From Desulfatibacillum aliphaticivorans DSM 15576 (GTDB taxonomy: Bacteria; Desulfobacterota; Desulfobacteria; Desulfobacterales; Desulfatibacillaceae): a DNA stretch of 64,000 bases. Below are positions 17,052 to 25,547 of this stretch, one piece after another. The position numbers and the translations under genes were made by a program. Position 1 is the first letter of the stretch. Each line of letters opens with the position of its first letter. The stretch spans positions 14,513 to 78,512 of the forward strand of contig NZ_AUCT01000033.1 in the NCBI RefSeq assembly GCF_000429905.1, in the 5' to 3' direction. A model generated the notes under the pieces. That model was not told the DNA's origin and ran no database searches. It was given only the letters and a program-made list of their open reading frames with translations.

Positions 17052-18108
17052 CGCCGCGCAAACCGGGTATCCCGCCGAGGACGCCTTTCAAATCCGGGGG
17101 GAGCAAGCCTATAAACGGATGCAGCTCCGCACCCTGCTTGGGTTGGGATTATTGGCGAGCTTGCTGGTGGGAGCGGGAGCCGCGGGGGTTCTTATAGGAA
17201 CCTCCGAGACCTCCCTGGGCGATCTGTTTCGCGCCATTGCCGGTGAGCAAGGTCCAAAAAGCGTCATTCTATTGGGTTTGCGGCTTCCCAGGGTTGTGAT
17301 GGCTTTTTTGGTGGGCGCAGGCCTGGCGGTGGGGGGGTGCATTTGCCAGGCCATTCTGAAAAACCCTTTGGCCTCGCCGTTTACGTTAGGCGTTTCCTCC
17401 GGCGCTGGATTCGGCGCCGTGGTGGGCATCGTCTTTTTCAGGGCGGCCCATCATAATGCCGTGGCTTTGTCGGCTTTTGTTTTCTCGCTAATCTCCACGC
17501 TTTTGATTCTGGGCGTCAGCCGGCTGAAAAACGCAGGTACGGAAACCCTGATTCTGGGCGGCGTGGCGGTCATGTTTTTATTTTCGTCGCTTACCTCCTT
17601 TGTCCAGTATACGGGCACCATGGAGGAAGTGCAGGACGTGGTCTTCTGGTTTTTCGGCAGCCTGTCCAAGGCCGGGTGGTCTCATATTTGGGTATCGGCA
17701 TTTATGGTGCTGGGCCCCATGCCGTTCGTCTACGCCCGGGCGTGGGATTACAACGCCCTCATGTCCGGCGATGAAACCGCCAGCACTTTGGGCGTCAGCG
17801 TGGAACGCCTCAGGATGGAGGGCATTCTTCTTTCCTCGCTCATGACCGCGGGCGCCATTTGCTTTGTGGGCGTGATCGGATTTGTGGGGCTGGTGGCGCC
17901 CCATATTTCCCGCATGCTGGTGGGCAGCGACCACCGCTACCTGCTGCCTGCATCGGCCTTGGTGGGGGCTTCGTTGGTGACTTTGGCCGACGTTATTTCC
18001 AGGATAATCTGGCCGCCCCAAGTCATTCCCATAGGCATTATGACTTCCTTATTGGGAGTCCCATTCTTCTTTTACCTTCTTGTCAAAAAGAGCAGGAGGT
18101 TCTGGTGA
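17035..18108 (+). CDS. FecCD-family ABC importer permease
   Basis: Protein of 357 residues with roughly ten membrane segments and the FecCD motifs LPRVVMAFLVGAGLAVGG, NPLASPFTLGVSSGAGFGA and GVIGFVGLVAPHISRMLVG. It forms the channel of an importer with the preceding binding protein and the following ATPase. It begins within the binding-protein gene and ends in a GTGA overlap with the ATPase gene, a tightly coupled cassette. Confidence 0.93.
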   Translation: MFFRNSAAQTGYPAEDAFQIRGEQAYKRMQLRTLLGLGLLASLLVGAGAAGVLIGTSETSLGDLFRAIAGEQGPKSVILLGLRLPRVVMAFLVGAGLAVGGCICQAILKNPLASPFTLGVSSGAGFGAVVGIVFFRAAHHNAVALSAFVFSLISTLLILGVSRLKNAGTETLILGGVAVMFLFSSLTSFVQYTGTMEEVQDVVFWFFGSLSKAGWSHIWVSAFMVLGPMPFVYARAWDYNALMSGDETASTLGVSVERLRMEGILLSSLMTAGAICFVGVIGFVGLVAPHISRMLVGSDHRYLLPASALVGASLVTLADVISRIIWPPQVIPIGIMTSLLGVPFFFYLLVKKSRRFW

Positions 18109-18872
18109 CGCTAATAGTAAACAATCTGGGCTTTGGCTACGGCAAGGCCGACATCCTGAACGGGGTGGATTTGTCCGTGGGCGGCAACGAAGTCGTCTCG
18201 GTGATCGGTCCCAACGGCGCGGGAAAAAGCACCTTGCTGAAATGTATCCTCCGTTTGCTGAATCCCGGCCAGGGAGAGGTGATGGTAAACGGCAGGAAGG
18301 TGGACGACCTCTCCCGCAAGGAGCGCGCCTTAAGCCTGGCCTATGTTCCCCAGGCCCTGCCCAGCCGCTTTCCCATGACCGTGTTCGACACGGTTTTGTT
18401 AGGACGGCGGCCCCACCTTGCCTGGCGGCCATCCAGCAAGGATGTGGAAAAGGTCTGGGCCGCCCTGGCGCGTATGGATCTGGACGACCTTGCCATGCGG
18501 GACTTCGACACGCTTTCCGGCGGTCAAAAGCAAAAGGTCATGCTGGCCCGGGCTTTCGCCCAGGAGGCGGAATACCTGCTTTTGGACGAGCCCACCAGCA
18601 ACCTGGATTTGCGGCACCAGATGGAAGTCATGAACATGGTGCGGGAGTATACGGAAACCACGGGCCGAGGCGCCCTGGTCACCATCCACAATTTAAACAC
18701 GGCGGCCAGGTTTTCGGACCGCATCGTCATGCTCCAGGAGGGCAAGGTCCACGACTGCGGCCCTCCAGCAGACGTTTTAAGCTCGGAAAATATTCAATCA
18801 GTTTACGGCGTAGTGGTGGAAAGCGCCTGCGTTAACGGCAGCCAGGTGGTCATACCGTTGAGGGTTGCATAG
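18105..18872 (+). CDS. FecE/BtuD-type ABC importer ATPase
   Basis: Protein of 255 residues. Walker A is GPNGAGKST, the signature is TLSGGQKQKVMLARA, Walker B is YLLLDEPTSNLDL and the H-loop is VTIHNLNTAARFSD. The start is GTG at 18105 (AGGAGGT five bases ahead), overlapping the permease stop; the longer open frame upstream is a shadow of the permease gene. It is the only importer-type ATPase in the locus, so it may energise both FecCD permeases. Confidence 0.93.
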   Translation: MTLIVNNLGFGYGKADILNGVDLSVGGNEVVSVIGPNGAGKSTLLKCILRLLNPGQGEVMVNGRKVDDLSRKERALSLAYVPQALPSRFPMTVFDTVLLGRRPHLAWRPSSKDVEKVWAALARMDLDDLAMRDFDTLSGGQKQKVMLARAFAQEAEYLLLDEPTSNLDLRHQMEVMNMVREYTETTGRGALVTIHNLNTAARFSDRIVMLQEGKVHDCGPPADVLSSENIQSVYGVVVESACVNGSQVVIPLRVA

Positions 18873-18890
18873 GATTACAGGAGAAGCAAA

Positions 18891-21800
18891 ATGACACGCA
18901 TAGCATCGATCATGTGGAACACTCACGTACCCATGCTGGCCCGGGCGGCAAAGCAGCAGGAAGACATTGACCTTGTCATGTACTCCTCCAAAACCCTGGA
19001 AAACGAGGCCGAACGCTTTGACGAGGTTTTCAAAGCCCTGGAGCAGGCGGACATCATTTTGCTTTACCGCTCCGCTACGGGCTTCTGGGACGCTTTGGAA
19101 GAGCGGCTCGAAGAAATCGGGAAAAAGGTCCCTATCCTTTGCACCGGTTACGATCCCTCCTTATGGAGCCTTTCCACTTTCAGCCCTGAAACTGTGCAGC
19201 AGGCTTACAACTATATCAGCTTCGGCGGCGACAATAATTTTTTCAACTTGCTCCGCTTTGCAAAAGGCCTGGCGGACGGAGATGCGGAATCCGCGCCCAA
19301 GCCGGTTTTCATGCCATGGGAGGGCTTGTATCACCCCGAGTCTCAGGTTACTCATTTTGAGAATTTGGAAGCGTATCAGGCCTGGTACAATGAATACCTT
19401 AAAACCAAAGGCCTGGAAAACGCCCCGCAAGTCGGCATTCTAATCCCTCGCCACACCTGGATTACAGGCAATATGGAATTGGAGGACTTGTTAATCCGGG
19501 AGCTTGAAAACCAGGGTCTGGCCTGTAGGCCTGTGTTTTCCTACAGTTCCCCGGACAAGGATAACGGCGCCAAGGGCAGCATTGCCATGCTGGAGGAGGT
19601 CTTCTTTGAATCGGAAAACAGCCCCCAGATTCACGCATTTATTAAACTCCAGATGTTCCTTCTGGGCATCAAAGGTGCGGATCAGTTCTCCGATGAAAGG
19701 GCCAATCGCGACGGCGTGGCCTTTTTCAAACGCCTGGGCGTGCCGGTTTTTCAGCCCATTGTCAGCCTGGAAATGACCCCCGAGGAATGGGAGGCCAGCC
19801 CCCAGGGCCTTTCCAACGTGGCTTTTACCGTGGCCTTGCCCGAGTTTGAAGGCGTGATCGAGCCTATGATGGTCGGCTGCGCAGAACGCGAGCAGGACGA
19901 CTCCACAGGCGCCATCCTGGAAAAACGGACCCCCATCCCCGAGAGGGTGCGCCGTTTGAGCAGGCGCGTCGCCCGCTGGGTGTCCATGGGCCTGAAGCCG
20001 GTTTCTGAAAGAAAGATTGCCTTTATCCTGCATAACAACCCCTGCGCCTCGGTGGAAGCCACGGTAGGCGGGGCCGCCAAGCTGGATTCCTTGGAGTCGG
20101 TGGCCAGGATTCTGCAAGCCATGAAGGCCAAGGGCTATTCGGTCGATCCGCCGGAAACCGGCGAAGAGTTGATAACCACTATCATGGACCGCAAGGCGGT
20201 TTCGGAATTCCGGTGGACCACCACGGACGAAATCGTCAGAAAAGGCGGAGATCTTTGCCAGCTTGACCTTCCCACTTATCTGAAGTGGTGGGAAACCTTT
20301 CCCACGGCCATGCAGGAAAGAATTTCGGAAGCCTGGGGCAATCCCCCGGGAGAAGAAAAGAACGGCGTGCCCGCCGCCATGCTTTATGACGGCAAAATTC
20401 TCATCACCGGCGTCTCTTACGGAAACGCCGTGGTGTGCGTGCAGCCCAAACGTGGTTGCGCCGGCACAAAATGCGACGGCGTGGTCTGTAAAATCCTCCA
20501 CGATCCCGACGTGCCGCCGCCCCACCAGTACATCGCCACATACCGTTGGCTGGAAAACGAGTTTGGGGCCGACGCCTTCGTGCACGTGGGCACCCACGGC
20601 AACGTGGAGTTTCTGCCCGGCAAGTCCGTGGGCTTGTCCGAATCCTGTTTGCCTGACATCTGCATTCACGAAACCCCGCACCTGTACATTTATAACTCGG
20701 ACAATCCGTCCGAAGGAACCATCGCCAAACGCCGCAGCTACGCAACCCTGGTCAACCATATGCAGACGGTCATGGGGCAGGGCGGCCTGTACGGCGATCT
20801 GGAGGAGTTGGACGGGTATCTGGACGAATACGAGAAGGCGAAAACCACGGAGAAAAACCGCGCTCACACCTTGTCGCATTTGATCGTGGATACAGTCAGA
20901 AAAACCAATCTGGACAAGCAAATCAAGCTGACCGACGACATGCCCATGGACGAAATCGTCCGGCGCACCCACGACGCTCTGTCCAAAATCCGCAACACTT
21001 ACATCCCGGACGGCATGCACGTGTTCGGCAAGGTTCCCGAAGGAGAAGCCCGCATAGAGTTCCTGTGGGCCATCTTGCGTTACGACGCGGGAGACCCAAA
21101 CAGTCTCCGGAAAATCCTCTGCCGCTCCATGGGGCACGAATTGCTAACCCTCATGAACGACGAGGGCGCGGTGGATCCCCGTACCGGCAAAAGCCACGGC
21201 ATGTTAATGGAGGAAATCGAAGCCCTGGGCGTCAAGGTTGTAGAGCAGGCCCTCCAATCCGTAAACGGAGAGGAATTTCTGGATCGGACCCTGGACTTGC
21301 TGGGCGACCTGGTCGTGGACAGGCAGGTTTTGACGGGCATAGCCTCCCTGCTGGATCGCATCCTGGACCTCAACGTGCGGGTTGGGGAGTCCAAAGAAAT
21401 TGACGCCCTGCTTTCCGGCTTTGAAGCCAAATACATTCCCGCCGGCCCCTCGGGCCTTATCATGCGGGGCAGGGACGACATTCTGCCCACAGGCCGCAAT
21501 TTTTATTCTTTGGATCCCAACAAGATTCCCACCAAGGCGGCTTTTAGGGTGGGCGAAAAACTGTCCGAAGCCGTGCTGGAAAAATACCTAAACGAAGAAG
21601 GCGCCTATCCTGAAAACGTAGGCATTTTTTGGATGGCCGGCGATATTATGTGGTCGGACGGCGAGGGCATGGGCCAGATTCTGGCTTTGATCGGCGCAAG
21701 ACCCAAGTGGCTGGCCGGCGGCAGGGTGCAGGGCTTTGAGATCATCCCGCTGGAGGAGTTGGGCCGCCCGCGCGTAGACGTGACCATTCGGGTTTCGGGC

Positions 21801-22796
21801 ATTGCCAGGGATAATTTCCCTAACTGCATTGAGTACGTGGACGAAGTGATCCAGGCTGTCGCCGCCCTGGACGAGCCGGTGGAACAGAATTACGTGCGTA
21901 AGCATACCTTGGCGCAGCTTGCCGAAGAAGGCGGGGATGAAACAGACTCCTTGGCTTTGCGCCGCGCAACCTACCGGGTTTTTTCAGCCCAGCCCGGCAC
22001 CTATCGCGCGGGCGTCAACCTGGCCGTCTATGCATCGGCTTGGAAAACCGAGGCCGACCTTTCGGACATTTTTATGTTCTGGAACGGCTACGCCTACGGC
22101 AAGGGAGTGTTCGGCGAGCCCTCCCACAAGCAGTTGGCGGGCAGCCTTAAAACCGTCAGCCTCACTTTTAATAAAGTGGTCGCCGACGAAAACGACCTGT
22201 TCAATTGCTGCTGCTACTTTGGCACACACGGCGGCATGACAGCTGCAGCCCGCACCCTCTCCCAAAAGCCGGTGAAGACCTACTACGGCGACACCCGGGA
22301 GCCCGAACGGGTTCAGGTGCGAGACCTGGCCGACGAAGTGCGCCGCGTGGTCAGGACCAAGCTCTTGAATCCCAAATGGATCGACGGCATGAAGCGCCAC
22401 GGATACAAAGGCGCAGGCGACATCTCCAAACGGGTCGGCAGGGTCTACGGATGGGAGTCCACCACCCAGGAAGTGGACGATTGGATTTTTGACGATATTA
22501 CCCGCACCTTTGTGCTGGACGAGGAAAACAGGGAGTTTTTCCGCAAGCACAATCCGTGGGCCTTGGAGGAAATCTCCCGGCGGCTGCTGGAAGCGGAAAG
22601 CCGGGGGCTGTGGGAAGCCGATCCTGAAGTGCTGGAAGAACTCAAAGAGCATTATCTGGAGTTGGAAGGCTGGATCGAAGAGGATATGGGCGATGTAGAA
22701 GGAGATTTCCAGGGAGGAGCTGTAGACATGTTCACGCCAGAAGACGTGGCCGCTTGGAAAGCAGAGATGGACAAGTTGAAGGATTCCTGGAAATGA
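18891..22796 (+). CDS. cobN: CobN/ChlH-like chelatase large subunit
   Basis: Protein of 1301 residues, the usual CobN length. The family core is visible near residue 560 (HVGTHGNVEFLPGKSVGLS) and again in NDPSEGT-type form (YNSDNPSEGTIAKRRSYATL), with further conserved blocks to the C-terminus (YFGTHGGMTAAARTL). CobN, with AAA+ partners, inserts cobalt into the corrin ring; the relatives in haem-uptake operons (HmuS) have been linked to metal removal. Here it follows an importer and precedes TonB receptors, and its AAA+ partners are on the other strand. AGGAG lies six bases before the ATG. The direction of reaction is not decidable from sequence. Confidence 0.88.
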   Translation: MTRIASIMWNTHVPMLARAAKQQEDIDLVMYSSKTLENEAERFDEVFKALEQADIILLYRSATGFWDALEERLEEIGKKVPILCTGYDPSLWSLSTFSPETVQQAYNYISFGGDNNFFNLLRFAKGLADGDAESAPKPVFMPWEGLYHPESQVTHFENLEAYQAWYNEYLKTKGLENAPQVGILIPRHTWITGNMELEDLLIRELENQGLACRPVFSYSSPDKDNGAKGSIAMLEEVFFESENSPQIHAFIKLQMFLLGIKGADQFSDERANRDGVAFFKRLGVPVFQPIVSLEMTPEEWEASPQGLSNVAFTVALPEFEGVIEPMMVGCAEREQDDSTGAILEKRTPIPERVRRLSRRVARWVSMGLKPVSERKIAFILHNNPCASVEATVGGAAKLDSLESVARILQAMKAKGYSVDPPETGEELITTIMDRKAVSEFRWTTTDEIVRKGGDLCQLDLPTYLKWWETFPTAMQERISEAWGNPPGEEKNGVPAAMLYDGKILITGVSYGNAVVCVQPKRGCAGTKCDGVVCKILHDPDVPPPHQYIATYRWLENEFGADAFVHVGTHGNVEFLPGKSVGLSESCLPDICIHETPHLYIYNSDNPSEGTIAKRRSYATLVNHMQTVMGQGGLYGDLEELDGYLDEYEKAKTTEKNRAHTLSHLIVDTVRKTNLDKQIKLTDDMPMDEIVRRTHDALSKIRNTYIPDGMHVFGKVPEGEARIEFLWAILRYDAGDPNSLRKILCRSMGHELLTLMNDEGAVDPRTGKSHGMLMEEIEALGVKVVEQALQSVNGEEFLDRTLDLLGDLVVDRQVLTGIASLLDRILDLNVRVGESKEIDALLSGFEAKYIPAGPSGLIMRGRDDILPTGRNFYSLDPNKIPTKAAFRVGEKLSEAVLEKYLNEEGAYPENVGIFWMAGDIMWSDGEGMGQILALIGARPKWLAGGRVQGFEIIPLEELGRPRVDVTIRVSGIARDNFPNCIEYVDEVIQAVAALDEPVEQNYVRKHTLAQLAEEGGDETDSLALRRATYRVFSAQPGTYRAGVNLAVYASAWKTEADLSDIFMFWNGYAYGKGVFGEPSHKQLAGSLKTVSLTFNKVVADENDLFNCCCYFGTHGGMTAAARTLSQKPVKTYYGDTREPERVQVRDLADEVRRVVRTKLLNPKWIDGMKRHGYKGAGDISKRVGRVYGWESTTQEVDDWIFDDITRTFVLDEENREFFRKHNPWALEEISRRLLEAESRGLWEADPEVLEELKEHYLELEGWIEEDMGDVEGDFQGGAVDMFTPEDVAAWKAEMDKLKDSWK

Positions 22797-24622
22797 CAAA
22801 AGCAGTATGTTGTTTGACGATGCTCCTGGCCCTGGCGGCAATGCCCCAGGGCTGGGCTTGGGCGGAAACGGTTCAAGCGGAGGAAGCCAAGGAAGAAGCT
22901 GAAGAACAATCGGTAAAAGCCGACTCGTATGTTTTAACCGAGAAGGACGTAGCTCAATATAATATCCGGGATATATGCGAATTGCTTAGCCTTTTGCCCG
23001 GAGTCTCCGCCTCCACAACAGGCGTTACCGTGCAGGGCAGTTCCTCCAAGACCGTGGCCGTGATCATGGACGGCAGGCCCCTTTTCAACCCGGCTTCGGG
23101 CAAGGTCTACCTGAGCGGCATACCCATCCAAAGCGTCAAGGAGGTGCGCCTGCTGCAGGGGCCTGAGGCCGCGCGCTATGTTGGCAATACGGGCGGCGGC
23201 GTGATCGTCATCACCTCCAAAAAGGGAGAAAAGGCATACGTCAACAAGATCGACGTCGCTTATGGTTTTGCAGAATCTCAGCCAACTTTTGACGATGCAG
23301 GCGATCAGCCCGATCGTTACGAAAGAAAAAAAGCGGAATTCAACCTTGGCGCTCAAAAAGGCGAGGTGGGCTTTTTTGTCAACGGCCTGGCCGACCTGAA
23401 CGGCGGAGACCGCATTAATGACGAAGAAGACAAGCTGGCCTTGAAAGCCAACATGGACTTTCCTCTCCCGGCGGAGTTTCAGGCCACCATTTCCGGCATG
23501 ATATCCAATGAAGAAAAGGAAAACCCCGGCAAGGAATACCGGATGACGCCGAATTCGGAATCCTCCACGGACGAATGGGGCGGCTCCTTTTTGCTTAGCA
23601 AAGGCAGCTTTGGCAATCGCGTCTACGTCAACAGCTTTTCCGATCAGACGGTAAATCCTGACTCCGGCCTGGACAGCCAGTTGGACAGCCGGGTGTTTGG
23701 CGAGGAAGCCCGGTGGAACGGCGATCCCTGGGGAATCAAACGGGTAGCCGTCGCTGGCAATGTGGAGTATCGGGAGATTGATTCCAACACCTACGGTGAA
23801 AAAGAAGAAACCGTGGGCGGCGTTTCCCTGTCCAAGGAATTTCAGCCCGGCGATAATTTTTCCATACTGGCTGGTTTAAAAGGCAATTTTTACAGCGATT
23901 ACGACGCGGAAGCCAATCCTCAACTGAATATAACCTGGAAGCCGTCCCCGGTGCGTCTTTCCCTGCTTCTGGAACGCTCCAACACCATGCCGACCTTTGA
24001 CCAGCGCTACTATCAAAACAGCACCCGCCTGGCCAATCCGGATTTGTCTTTGGAAACCGTATACAGCGCCAAACTTCAGTTTCAGCACGACTGGAACAAA
24101 TATTTCAGCTGGGGGCTTACGCCTTTTTACATCAAGATCGATGATAAGATTGAATACTATCGCTACGCCGGTCTGCCTAAAACCCACGATAACTACGGAA
24201 AGGCTGAATACAGGAACCTGGCCAGCACGGAATCGACGGGGGTGAACGTCAATGCCACGCTTCGGCCGATTAAGTCTTTGAAGCTAAATGCGGAATACCA
24301 ATATCTGGAGGCGAAAAACAAAGATACGGACAATTACTTGTTCCAAAAGCCGCGGCATAAAGCCAAGATTCGGCTGCGCCATGAAATCGCCGGGCTGGTC
24401 AGCCAGTTGGAGGCCAACTACAACGGCTCCCGCTATGACGACTCGGAAAATCTGTGGGGCTTGCCCCATCGCTGGTATCTGGACGCCAAGATAGACTATC
24501 GCTGGAAAAAGTGTAACTGGTATCTTGAGGTGGACAATCTTTTTGACCGCCGCTATTACGTGTATAGAGGATGGCCCGGGGCGCGGCGTTCCGTCATGGT
24601 CGGCATGTCCGTGGAGTTTTGA
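22793..24622 (+). CDS. TonB-dependent outer-membrane receptor (1)
   Basis: Protein of 609 residues with a signal peptide ending near WAWAE, a plug domain (about 45-150: CELLSLLPGVSASTTGVTVQG; AVIMDGRPLFNP; EVRLLQGPEAARYVGNTGGG) and a beta-barrel whose end is VGMSVEF, with the usual terminal Phe. The ATG overlaps the cobN stop (ATGA), so uptake and chelatase are coupled. The upstream 13-codon extension lies inside cobN and is rejected. Confidence 0.9.
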   Translation: MTKAVCCLTMLLALAAMPQGWAWAETVQAEEAKEEAEEQSVKADSYVLTEKDVAQYNIRDICELLSLLPGVSASTTGVTVQGSSSKTVAVIMDGRPLFNPASGKVYLSGIPIQSVKEVRLLQGPEAARYVGNTGGGVIVITSKKGEKAYVNKIDVAYGFAESQPTFDDAGDQPDRYERKKAEFNLGAQKGEVGFFVNGLADLNGGDRINDEEDKLALKANMDFPLPAEFQATISGMISNEEKENPGKEYRMTPNSESSTDEWGGSFLLSKGSFGNRVYVNSFSDQTVNPDSGLDSQLDSRVFGEEARWNGDPWGIKRVAVAGNVEYREIDSNTYGEKEETVGGVSLSKEFQPGDNFSILAGLKGNFYSDYDAEANPQLNITWKPSPVRLSLLLERSNTMPTFDQRYYQNSTRLANPDLSLETVYSAKLQFQHDWNKYFSWGLTPFYIKIDDKIEYYRYAGLPKTHDNYGKAEYRNLASTESTGVNVNATLRPIKSLKLNAEYQYLEAKNKDTDNYLFQKPRHKAKIRLRHEIAGLVSQLEANYNGSRYDDSENLWGLPHRWYLDAKIDYRWKKCNWYLEVDNLFDRRYYVYRGWPGARRSVMVGMSVEF

Positions 24623-24679
24623 GGCCGTCTTTTACCCAGCAGACAAGAGCCTGAACGATTCGGGGAGAGGAGCGGCGAT

Positions 24680-25312
24680 ATGAGTCAGCAAGCTGAAATT
24701 TTTGCAAAATACTACGAAGAGTACCAGGAGCGGGTGGCCGCAATGGATTTGTCTTCCGTTGCGGAAAAACTGGGACTGGAAAAAGCGGAAGACGGGTATC
24801 TGCTTCCGTTATATGGCCGCAACTACATTGCATCGGGAAAGGGGCTTGCAGACGAATCGGGGAAGAAGCCGGATTATATGGCCTGCATTATTTTGGCCAG
24901 GTATCTGACATTATGTCCTGACGAAGCGCCGTTTATGGAAGAATGGGCGGCGTTCAAGGATTTTAAGAAAACTTCGCATTTCACCAATGTGAACTATTTT
25001 AACAGCGATACGGAGCGGGCGCTCGCCGCAAATTTCGGCGGAAAAATAGATGACCTCAAAAGGGCTTGCGACGGCCTGGGCGGCCAGCCGGACGATACCG
25101 GCCTGTCCTACGATTTGGTCAAAAAATTTCAGGCCTTGCCGAAAATTTCCGTGCTCATGCTGTTCAACGACGTTGAGGGGCGCTTTCCCGCTTTCGGTAC
25201 CGTGCTTTTTCAAAAGCATACGGAGTACTACCTGGATCCCGAAAGCATCGCCGTAACAAGCGCCTATTTGGTCAGAAGCCTGAAGGCTCTGGCCTTTGAA
25301 CCCGCCCCGTAG
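24680..25312 (+). CDS. DUF3786 domain protein
   Basis: Protein of 210 residues, cytoplasmic, beginning MSQQAEIFAKYYEEYQER, with the DUF3786 features I recall: an N-terminal helix, YGRNYIASG, a middle YLTLCPDEAPF stretch and a C-terminal LMLFNDVEGRFPAFGTVLF block. GAGAGGAG lies just before the ATG. Related proteins occur in anaerobic deltaproteobacteria, some next to corrinoid proteins, but no function is established to my knowledge. Its place between two receptor genes ties it to this uptake locus. Confidence 0.68.
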   Translation: MSQQAEIFAKYYEEYQERVAAMDLSSVAEKLGLEKAEDGYLLPLYGRNYIASGKGLADESGKKPDYMACIILARYLTLCPDEAPFMEEWAAFKDFKKTSHFTNVNYFNSDTERALAANFGGKIDDLKRACDGLGGQPDDTGLSYDLVKKFQALPKISVLMLFNDVEGRFPAFGTVLFQKHTEYYLDPESIAVTSAYLVRSLKALAFEPAP

Positions 25313-25547
25313 GGCGGCGACAGCCGCAATCGGCTGACCTCTAAATAAAGTCACGAAGACTTCCCAAAAAATCCTGACCGGCGTTGCTTAAGCCCGGCCT
25401 GGAGCAATTCATAAAAAACGGGAGGCCGCGAAGGCCTTGGCGGACGCAACCCGTTCGTCCTCGTTAGACGGCTTTTTGCCGCCTTTTTTCGGGGGATGGA
25501 TAAAAGGCGAAAACCATATGAACTTATAGGAAAAAAGGAGAAGTAAG

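Noticed and set aside
19491..21137. 548-codon open frame on the minus strand
   Set aside because: Antisense to cobN, with no recognisable motif.
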